Origin: an uncultured Eubacterium sp.
Lineage (GTDB): Bacteria > Bacillota > Clostridia > Lachnospirales > Lachnospiraceae
NCBI GenBank assembly: GCA_934316925.1
Contig: CAKREC010000013.1
Location: 1 to 45,496, forward strand
Direction of reading: 5' to 3'
Length of the DNA stretch: 45,496 nt
In this document: piece after piece, positions 39,228 to 45,496 of the stretch
How positions within the stretch are numbered: the first letter of the stretch is position 1
Layout: each line of letters starts with the position of its first letter
The notes under the pieces: model-generated
Told to the model about the DNA's origin: nothing
Database searches by the model: none
Seen by the model: only the letters and a program-made list of their open reading frames with translations
Program-made: the position numbers and the translations under genes

Positions 39228-41723
39228 TCATACTTTTTCTTTGATTTCTACTACTGTTCGAGGAATAAAAATAAAATATAAAATGAGTAAAAGCAATCCC
39301 AGTAAAGAAATCGCAAGACCCTGATAAAAATACGGATATTGCAATTCGATCGTTGTTGTCCCCTGATTTACATAGGTCAGGTTTCTCTTGTTTTCGATCA
39401 CCGAATCACTGTGAAAGATCGTGTGATACGATAAGGTTGTATTTACGCCATCTTCCGGGCTTTCCACTACGATCTGGTTCTCCGAATACTTCACAGACAA
39501 CGGAACCAGCTGTCGATCCGGCAGATCTCTAAGATATCCTGCTACCACGGGCTGAAGGATCTTGCCGGCAACCGGATCTTGCGTAAGCGAATAATGGTAC
39601 GTCAGATTCAGTCCGACAAAATAGATATTGTCATTCTTGACCGTTCCCATAAAGGCAACCTGCACATTATTTTCATACAGATAACCTTCCACATTGTCCA
39701 ATCCATTAAAATAATTCGTCTTCCAGTTTTTGTATTCATGGTCAAACAGCGCACAATCATTTTCCCCGGAATCGGTATATAGGATCGGATAACCATTTTC
39801 AAACACGATCGGATGACAGCTTACACCTAAAAACTCTTCCTGCTGCAGATGTTTATCCGTAGGGATGCCGTCTCCATTGATCACAACACGTACGCCATTC
39901 TCACTGAGACGGATCAACAGATTTTCTGCTTCACTTTTATTGCGGTAAGTAAAACCAGATAAATAGATCAGTTTATACTTCGACAACTGCTCATATGTGT
40001 AATCCGAAAGATCCTCCGAAGATCCCTCTTCCATATCCGGAAAAACTTTAGCCATTCGGGACACCGTAGAACCAATCCCGATTCCATTGTACTGACAAGT
40101 CTCACCAAAATTTTGTTTTGCGCCGAGTTCTTTCTCTACATCCCTGTGATATAACAAAAATGAACCATTGTTCTCGATCAGCGTAAAACCATTTTTCTCA
40201 GCCGCCTCTGTGACATCAGAAACGTCTTCTTCCTTATTCAGGCAGGAAATCCTTACTAATACGGTATCATTGCCAAGCTCCAAAAGCCGGTCAAACGCAT
40301 ACACATAGTAACCATCTTTCACTGCCATATTAACCTGCTTAATATTTTCTCGGGTCTGCGCTGCCTCCCAGCCTGCACCAAAGGTCTGCTGCACAGAATC
40401 CCCATTATAGTCAACCGTCAGATATGCTGCCGTTGCACCACCTGCTCCTTCATCCAGCAATGCCATCCTCTGTACCGTGATCTGTCTCGCCTTTTTATAC
40501 AGAGTCGTTTCTTCGATCTGCTCCATCTTTTCTTCGGCTGTTGTCGTCTTATCCATGCCATTTCCGCCGTAGATCAAGGTCAAAGAAGGCACAGCATCAA
40601 GTGCTAACAAAACACAGAAAACAAGCATGATCCAGCGGCGTAAGGTCTTCCAATAAAGAAAACTCATCAAGATCATACAGAGTGCAATGGAAATAAATCT
40701 CAGCATCCACAGATACTGGCTTCCCGGCAAGATCGAGATAACCGGATACATTGCCGTTGTGGTACACATAAAAATGATCAGTGCCGTAAGAAATCCCGCC
40801 GTGGTCTTTCTCCTGCTGGTCAGTGTCCCAAACAACCCCAGCAGAAATGCGGCAAATCCAAAGTAAAAATCAGCAAATCCCTTCGTGATCCTTCGCAGCG
40901 GATCCAATGAAGTCCACACATTCTGGAAAAATAATGACATGGTCTCACTGCTGTCTCCGCTGGTGATTCCTCCTACTAACGATGGATAGAACCAGATCCC
41001 GATCAGCACATATGGGATCATAAGGCCACCCAGAAGAGGAAGTGCCCGTCTTTTTTTCTTATATACCAGCCGGAATATCAAAAGCAATAAAGCAACTGAA
41101 ACATAGATCATCAACGCATATCCCGTATGACAAAGCACAACCGGAATATAACTGATCACTGCCCAGCGGGCATTTTTATACTTGTCTTCAATCACATATT
41201 CATAGATATGGTAAAACAAAAGAGGCAGCCAGATCATTGCCATCGCTCTTGGCAGATTTCCCTCTCCAAACAGCGCCCAGAGATTATTGGGCATAAAAAA
41301 CCAGAGGATTCCCAAAAAGGCTCCCATAAAAACACGATCTTTCCGATATCCGATGTATAACCAGTTGACCGCGCCAAAAAAGAAAACCGCACCGATAAAG
41401 ATCACAAAACCGGTAAACTCATTACCCCCTCCGATCGCCTGGCACAGCGCCATAAAGTATGCCGGCAATGGCGCCCAGTATCGCATATTCTCCACGCCAT
41501 TATACCAGTGCTGGTCATAAAGCGGATACCAGTTTCCCTCACGGATCGATTGATACACCATATTCCCACGGTATATGTGATACATCGTGTCCGAACCATA
41601 TGGATTATTTCCGGACGCAACCCAAAAATGCATTACGGTCACGGCCGCTCCGGCAATGACAAGTAATGCAATCAGGCTGATGATTAATTTTTTTGTTTTT
41701 ATTGCTCTCTCATTTTCTATCAT
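39228..41723 (-). CDS. PTPS-related large membrane protein (GT-C-like), exosortase-G locus
   Basis: 831 residues. About twelve membrane helices fill residues 15-400, with an outer loop near the start carrying GSDTMYHIYRGNMVY and NWYPLYDQHWYNG, which resembles the catalytic first loop of GT-C glycosyltransferases. A large extracellular domain (about 405-800) and a final helix before the C-terminal tail follow. The family is known as 6-pyruvoyl-tetrahydropterin-synthase-related membrane proteins because it neighbours PTPS-like genes; here that neighbour is 12 bases upstream. No obvious ribosome binding site precedes the ATG. Its place next to a processive GT2 and exosortase suggests export or modification of a glycan. 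Confidence 0.75.
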   Translation of the reverse strand: MIENERAIKTKKLIISLIALLVIAGAAVTVMHFWVASGNNPYGSDTMYHIYRGNMVYQSIREGNWYPLYDQHWYNGVENMRYWAPLPAYFMALCQAIGGGNEFTGFVIFIGAVFFFGAVNWLYIGYRKDRVFMGAFLGILWFFMPNNLWALFGEGNLPRAMAMIWLPLLFYHIYEYVIEDKYKNARWAVISYIPVVLCHTGYALMIYVSVALLLLIFRLVYKKKRRALPLLGGLMIPYVLIGIWFYPSLVGGITSGDSSETMSLFFQNVWTSLDPLRRITKGFADFYFGFAAFLLGLFGTLTSRRKTTAGFLTALIIFMCTTTAMYPVISILPGSQYLWMLRFISIALCMILMSFLYWKTLRRWIMLVFCVLLALDAVPSLTLIYGGNGMDKTTTAEEKMEQIEETTLYKKARQITVQRMALLDEGAGGATAAYLTVDYNGDSVQQTFGAGWEAAQTRENIKQVNMAVKDGYYVYAFDRLLELGNDTVLVRISCLNKEEDVSDVTEAAEKNGFTLIENNGSFLLYHRDVEKELGAKQNFGETCQYNGIGIGSTVSRMAKVFPDMEEGSSEDLSDYTYEQLSKYKLIYLSGFTYRNKSEAENLLIRLSENGVRVVINGDGIPTDKHLQQEEFLGVSCHPIVFENGYPILYTDSGENDCALFDHEYKNWKTNYFNGLDNVEGYLYENNVQVAFMGTVKNDNIYFVGLNLTYHYSLTQDPVAGKILQPVVAGYLRDLPDRQLVPLSVKYSENQIVVESPEDGVNTTLSYHTIFHSDSVIENKRNLTYVNQGTTTIELQYPYFYQGLAISLLGLLLLILYFIFIPRTVVEIKEKV

Positions 41724-41735
41724 ATTGCTATCACA

Positions 41736-42197
41736 CTATTCAATAATGCTGTTAATTACAGAGTCGATCACGGCGTCAATCTTATCTTTCGACTGCGCAC
41801 GAATATTATCAATAAATCCCTGATCTTTCTCAAAACTGATAATATAACTTCTGGTCGGCGTCTCACTACATTCCATCTTTACCAATACACCGTCCAGCTT
41901 TTCTACAATATCCCGAATATCATAAATAAAATAGTCTGCCATATTTTCCAGCGTAGGCACCGTATGATCAAACGGTGGAATCTCATTGATCACATGGTTC
42001 TGATACTTCTCAAAATACGCATCAATCGCTTTTTCATAGGCATCAAACTGCACAAAATCCTTACTGTTCATAAGAATATCCACCATAAATTCCCATGTAT
42101 GTGGATGCAACTGCCCTTCTTTTCCATTTATGATAATATAATGGCTGGCATTGAGATAAAATTTAAAACGATATTCCCGATACAACGTATTTGTCAT
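41736..42197 (-). CDS. 6-pyruvoyl-tetrahydropterin-synthase-like protein lacking the catalytic Cys
   Basis: 153 residues. The T-fold of QueD/PTPS is recognisable: FYLNASHYI with H19, LHPHTWEF with H31/H33 (zinc triad), PPFDHTVPTLENMADY with D77/H78, and CSETPTRSY with E112. In active QueD a Cys sits four residues before the H-x-H; here that position is Glu27. The zinc site is thus kept but the catalytic Cys is lost, so it probably does another reaction or acts as a binding protein. It overlaps the coiled-coil protein gene by 4 bases and precedes the PTPS-related membrane gene. It matches the exosortase-G-associated PTPS-related subgroup as I know it. Confidence 0.82.
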   Translation of the reverse strand: MTNTLYREYRFKFYLNASHYIIINGKEGQLHPHTWEFMVDILMNSKDFVQFDAYEKAIDAYFEKYQNHVINEIPPFDHTVPTLENMADYFIYDIRDIVEKLDGVLVKMECSETPTRSYIISFEKDQGFIDNIRAQSKDKIDAVIDSVINSIIE

Positions 42198-43180
42198 TTT
42201 GATTTCGCTCCATTCTTCAATACATGATCCATAATCTCCAGTGCTTTGTTCACTTCTTCTTTGGTGTAACCAACAAACATCAGTGTGACGTGCTGACTGC
42301 CATCTGAAAAGCGGATCACCCGCTCATCCAGCATAACCTGAGCCAGCTCCAGATATTTTTTCTTTGCTACACTGGTTGCAAAAGATAATTTTGCCACCTG
42401 CACATTCTGTACTTTCTTTTCCTGAAGTTTTTTCTTGAAAACCGGCATAAGATCTGAATTGAAAACACTCCACCTGGTATGATAATATTGAAATGATTTC
42501 ATCGTTTCTTCCAGTTCATCAATCTTTTGATTTTTGACTTCCAGTCGTTCCTGCAAATCTGCAATCGTCTCATTTCTTTTCGATACAACGGTAATCCCAA
42601 TCATCACTAAAAGAACCATCAGAACAAGTAAAATTCCAAGGAAAATATAATTTGATATTTTGGATGAAAGGTATTCATTGTTGTCCAACACGAAGCTTTC
42701 ATTGGTAAGCAGACAGATGCGATACTGCTGCTCCTGATAAGAAAACAATACGCCGGATGCTACATACTTCTCATCATCCAGTGTAATAAATTCATGAATG
42801 ACCCGGTTCTCTGCCAGGCGGTCCAAAAATCCCGATGCACTTTCCGACGCATAAAAAGTAGCCGTCGTAACACCTTTATAGCGGTTTGTCTCTGTGACGT
42901 CCTTTACAAAAAGTAATTCTTTTTCCTTGGATAACGTCCAGTATTTCTGACCGGAGCTGTCCAGTGAGGAAAGAATGCCGTTGATGATCTCCTCATCACT
43001 CCGGTCTTTCTGCAGATTGATCTGATCCAGCACCAGCTGAACGTAAGCATCCTGCTGCTCTGCATAGACTGACAAAGTACAGTCGTCACTTTTTGTCAAA
43101 AAATAATGTCCCAGAAATCCCAGCGCGATCACAACCAGAACGCCGGCCAGGGTTATCATGATTCTCTTCACTCTAATCAT
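42194..43180 (-). CDS. Membrane protein with extracellular sensor-like and coiled-coil segments, exosortase-G locus
   Basis: 328 residues. A helix at about 7-28, an extracellular domain (about 30-180), a second helix at about 183-205 and a cytoplasmic part that starts with a coiled coil (about 207-235) and ends in a compact alpha/beta domain of about 90 residues. This is the build of a membrane sensor; the last domain has hints of a degenerate GGDEF-like fold, but no GGDEF motif is seen, so this is a guess. The ATG at 43180 overlaps the GT2 stop by 4 bases; an in-frame GTG at 43171 has better spacing from GAAGG. I do not recognise the family. Likely regulates or scaffolds the GT2 enzyme before it. 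Confidence 0.72.
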   Translation of the reverse strand: MIRVKRIMITLAGVLVVIALGFLGHYFLTKSDDCTLSVYAEQQDAYVQLVLDQINLQKDRSDEEIINGILSSLDSSGQKYWTLSKEKELLFVKDVTETNRYKGVTTATFYASESASGFLDRLAENRVIHEFITLDDEKYVASGVLFSYQEQQYRICLLTNESFVLDNNEYLSSKISNYIFLGILLVLMVLLVMIGITVVSKRNETIADLQERLEVKNQKIDELEETMKSFQYYHTRWSVFNSDLMPVFKKKLQEKKVQNVQVAKLSFATSVAKKKYLELAQVMLDERVIRFSDGSQHVTLMFVGYTKEEVNKALEIMDHVLKNGAKSK

Positions 43181-44547
43181 CCTTCATTGTTATTCACATA
43201 GTTGCGGACTTTGCGTAACATGGCTGCAATACCGCCAAAATCATCCGCCATCTGCTCTTTGATACTGGTCTTTTCCTGCGTGAAATTCTTCGTCTTCCAG
43301 GCACTATCGGTATTAATACTATTGATGATCCCGGCAAACCGGATAAAAAATACCAGCAGATTGAACAGTGGCATGAGCGGGATCACATACCATTGTCTGG
43401 CATAATAGTGCCGCAGTTCCTTAAACTCTTTCAAAAAGCCAATAGTAGAAATATAATAAAACAATCCGATCAAAATGTAAAGACCATACAAAAGCAACGT
43501 AGAAAATAAGATCATCGAAAATGAATATCCCATGACCATCAGACATAACAGCGCCAGATACCAGATCATGCGCGGAAAGGCAAATGTATGGTCATACGCC
43601 AGTGTTCGTAAGTTCACACTGGAAAACATATGACGGCCTTTCATCTTGTCCTTCAAAAATAAGTTCGATACTTCAAGGCTTCCTCTCTGCCAACGCTGTC
43701 TTTGCGTATACAGCTTATTCATATCCTCAATCGGATCCACAAAGAAAATTGCATTTTCACAGATCTGAACTTTGGTCTTCAAAAGATACTTCATCTGAAA
43801 CGTGATCTGTGTATCTTCGCAGATCGTATCCGTATTATACAACTGTGACTTCAAAACCGCCGATTTGCGGAATGCGGAAAATGCACCCGACAATGTGTAG
43901 ATCGCATTGGTCTCCGACGCATAATTTCGTCCGGCTAAAAATGCCTGTGCATACTCCATAAATTCGACTTTTCTCAATAGCCTAGGAAAAAGCAATGGAT
44001 AAGACTGCACCAGATCCGGCTCCGTAAGGATAACACCGGTCATACAGTCAACCGACGGATCCATCTCAAATTTGTAAACCATATTACGGAGAGCCTGTTT
44101 CTCCAATAAACCATCACTGTCAATGTGAATGATATATTTTCCTTCACTGTTGAACAATGCCATATTCAGTGCTCTGGACTTTCCCTGCTTGGCATTCAGC
44201 CACTGCATTTTCACAGTAGGAAATTCTTCCTGACACTGACTGAACACTTCAAAACTGTTGTCCTGCCCCTGATTGTTTACCAGGAATACTCTTATTTTTT
44301 CGTTGGGATAATCACTTTGATCAATTGATTGAATACAAGCCCGCAGCGTATCGCTGGAGTTGTATACCGGAATAATGAGAGAAACCTCTGGCTCAAATTC
44401 CAGAGGGATCCTCTTTTTCCGTGTAATGACTTTTTTTATAAGAATTGCCACACTGCCAAGGGATGGAACAATTTCCATGATGACAGGAATAATGATCCAT
44501 GCTGCCCAAAACAGAAAAGAATTCAGTATATCATTTACCAGTTCCAT
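43177..44547 (-). CDS. Processive membrane GT2 glycosyltransferase, exosortase-G-associated
   Basis: 456 residues. Helices near 10-35, a cytoplasmic GT2 domain with VSLIIPVYNSSDTL, VNNQGQDNS, GKSRALNMAL, HIDSDGLL (DxD), a CEDTQITFQMK catalytic-base region and YTQRQRWQRG (QxxRW), then several C-terminal helices (about 310-410). D, D, D, QxxRW with C-terminal helices is the mark of processive synthases such as cellulose or poly-GlcNAc synthases. It would make and extrude a polysaccharide. Its start overlaps the xrtG stop by 17 bases. The sugar is not known. Confidence 0.92.
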   Translation of the reverse strand: MELVNDILNSFLFWAAWIIIPVIMEIVPSLGSVAILIKKVITRKKRIPLEFEPEVSLIIPVYNSSDTLRACIQSIDQSDYPNEKIRVFLVNNQGQDNSFEVFSQCQEEFPTVKMQWLNAKQGKSRALNMALFNSEGKYIIHIDSDGLLEKQALRNMVYKFEMDPSVDCMTGVILTEPDLVQSYPLLFPRLLRKVEFMEYAQAFLAGRNYASETNAIYTLSGAFSAFRKSAVLKSQLYNTDTICEDTQITFQMKYLLKTKVQICENAIFFVDPIEDMNKLYTQRQRWQRGSLEVSNLFLKDKMKGRHMFSSVNLRTLAYDHTFAFPRMIWYLALLCLMVMGYSFSMILFSTLLLYGLYILIGLFYYISTIGFLKEFKELRHYYARQWYVIPLMPLFNLLVFFIRFAGIINSINTDSAWKTKNFTQEKTSIKEQMADDFGGIAAMLRKVRNYVNNNEG

Positions 44548-45127
44548 AGGTAAAGCCGCCTACTTTCTGTCGGATAATCTGTGTTTTGGTAAATACCCAA
44601 AAATACAACAAAACTGACAACGCATAGAAAACAATGCGTCCTACAAAAGTATGTGCCACATGATAAGCAGACACACCAAAAATATGAATGATGACACATA
44701 TGATAACGATACGCAGCGCATTTGCTAAGATAATATAGCACGTACCCAGTATTCCGACAAAAACTCTTTCGTATACACTATAGGCACGAAAAAATGCAAG
44801 TAAAGCTAAAAATGCCATGATCTCCAGAATGCCGGAACATTCAAAATCAATCAGCAACGAAATTGCCCCTGCCGAAGAATCAATAAAAATAACTCCATAT
44901 TTGAAATAGGAAGAAAATAACCCGGTCAAGTCTCCAAAAATGCCAGCCACAGAGGCCACTACTTTCGCCAATGGATCCGTGCAGTATGGTCTGGCAAAGA
45001 CCATCATCAGCACGAACAATCCACAGCTACCTACAATGTAGCGCCATGCCCATAGCTGGCGTTTTCGAAACACCCGAAGAAAATATAACCAGGCTAAAAC
45101 TGCAACAATAGCGATTATATACTTCAT
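44531..45127 (-). CDS. xrtG: Exosortase family protein XrtG
   Basis: 198 residues and about seven or eight membrane helices. The exosortase catalytic triad is visible: Cys97 in DFECSGILEI, Arg139 in ANALRIVII and His159 in HVAHTFVGRIVFY. Exosortases cut and transfer proteins with a short C-terminal sorting signal in the membrane, usually alongside an exopolysaccharide locus. The next gene to the right ends in a matching C-terminal tail and overlaps this ATG by 4 bases, so enzyme and proposed substrate are made together. Followed by the GT2. Confidence 0.9.
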   Translation of the reverse strand: MKYIIAIVAVLAWLYFLRVFRKRQLWAWRYIVGSCGLFVLMMVFARPYCTDPLAKVVASVAGIFGDLTGLFSSYFKYGVIFIDSSAGAISLLIDFECSGILEIMAFLALLAFFRAYSVYERVFVGILGTCYIILANALRIVIICVIIHIFGVSAYHVAHTFVGRIVFYALSVLLYFWVFTKTQIIRQKVGGFTYGTGK

Positions 45128-45496
45128 GCTTTCACCTTATTTTTTCTGCGTCGATAACCAAATACTGCTAACACGGACAAACCGCAGAGTGACATTCCAA
45201 GTAACGGGCCGGTCGATGTACCGGCAATGGATACCCACTCATCACCAATATTGACATAATTGGCTTCGATCAATTTCATATCGGTCACATTCATGTGCAA
45301 GTACTCAGCTACTTTTTCCAGATCTACTTTGTACTCCGTTTCATCCGAAGATGCTCCCGGTGTATAGTGCATCTGTCCAAAGATCGGTACATTCTTATCA
45401 GCAATGTCCTTTGCATCCGTACCCGCCTGCCGATCAAAAAGATAGAATTCATAGGTCTTTCCGATCTGCAGATCGCTCAGTTTTGGATCATAATTG
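45124..45496 (-). CDS. C-terminal part of a secreted protein with exosortase-type (Firmicu-CTERM-like) tail
   Basis: The frame stays open from the stop at 45124 to the right edge (124 codons visible; the 5' end lies outside). The visible part is a soluble extracellular stretch, then a single helix of about 20 residues (TGPLLGMSLCGLSVLAVFG) and a basic tail RRRKNKVKA. This is the tripartite sorting signal expected for an XrtG substrate: a short motif, a helix and a basic end. It directly precedes and overlaps xrtG. The rest of the protein, and hence its function, cannot be seen. Confidence 0.82.
   Translation of the reverse strand, partial: NYDPKLSDLQIGKTYEFYLFDRQAGTDAKDIADKNVPIFGQMHYTPGASSDETEYKVDLEKVAEYLHMNVTDMKLIEANYVNIGDEWVSIAGTSTGPLLGMSLCGLSVLAVFGYRRRKNKVKA

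Overview
The window looks like a chromosomal piece of a low-to-moderate G+C Gram-positive anaerobe of the Clostridia, most likely a Lachnospiraceae-type gut bacterium. The reasons are strong AGGAGG-type ribosome binding sites, consensus sigma-A-like promoters, and Gram-positive wall genes: TagG/TagH exporter, LytR-CpsA-Psr ligase, TarI/TarJ/TagD, CdaA/CdaR, and an XrtG exosortase with a C-terminal sorting tail. Secreted proteins carry lysine-rich Ig-like domains and a Pro-Thr linker. The species cannot be named from the sequence. No rRNA, tRNA, CRISPR array, insertion sequence or phage gene was seen, and no gap without a gene exceeds about 200 bases.

Layout. (1) 1-2532: a membrane glycosyltransferase running off the left edge (minus), divergent from a secreted DUF6273 protein (plus). 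(2) 2586-10503, minus: one operon with a promoter at 10533-10561 and a shared terminator near 2541-2577. It encodes a GtrB-like lipid-phosphate glycosyltransferase, a GT2-TagF fusion, a degenerate TagF-like protein, a secreted Ig-like/PIG-L deacetylase and a GT-C membrane glycosyltransferase. (3) 10582-13416, minus: a secreted GH43 arabinanase-like enzyme with a Pro-Thr repeat linker. (4) 13526-18494, plus: a compact four-gene cassette of TagB-like/DUF115-like fusion, KdsB, a DRE-TIM aldolase with an extra C-terminal domain, and KdsC. It ends in a strong bidirectional terminator. (5) 18563-28321, minus: acyltransferase, GT-C, GtrA, GT2, TarJ, TarI, O-antigen ligase/polymerase-like protein, initiating sugar-phosphate transferase and DegT aminotransferase. 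(6) 28419-33207, minus: LCP ligase with its own promoter, TagB-like transferase, TagD, TagH and TagG. (7) 33395-34903, plus: a biotin-dependent carboxyltransferase subunit. (8) 34966-45496, minus: CdaR, CdaA, two unrecognised membrane proteins, a TVP38-family protein, then an exosortase-G locus (PTPS-related membrane protein, PTPS-like protein, coiled-coil membrane protein, processive GT2, XrtG, and the end of a protein with an exosortase-type tail).

How it fits together. Regions 2 to 6 look like one large cell-surface glycopolymer locus. TagD supplies CDP-glycerol and TarI/TarJ supply CDP-ribitol. Several TagB/TagF-like enzymes polymerise or cap, GT2/GT-C/GtrA/GtrB enzymes decorate, TagGH exports and the LCP enzyme attaches the polymer to the wall. 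The plus-strand cassette inside it appears to make and transfer a CMP-activated 3-deoxy-ulosonic acid (Kdo-like) sugar. The apparent Kdo8P synthase is missing and a pyruvate-aldolase-family enzyme stands in its place. The aldolase C-terminus and the TagB-fusion C-terminus share the same order of motifs, like Maf/GT42 (sialyltransferase-like) domains. This cassette is the best candidate for an undescribed system. The second is the exosortase-G locus lying directly behind the c-di-AMP synthase genes.
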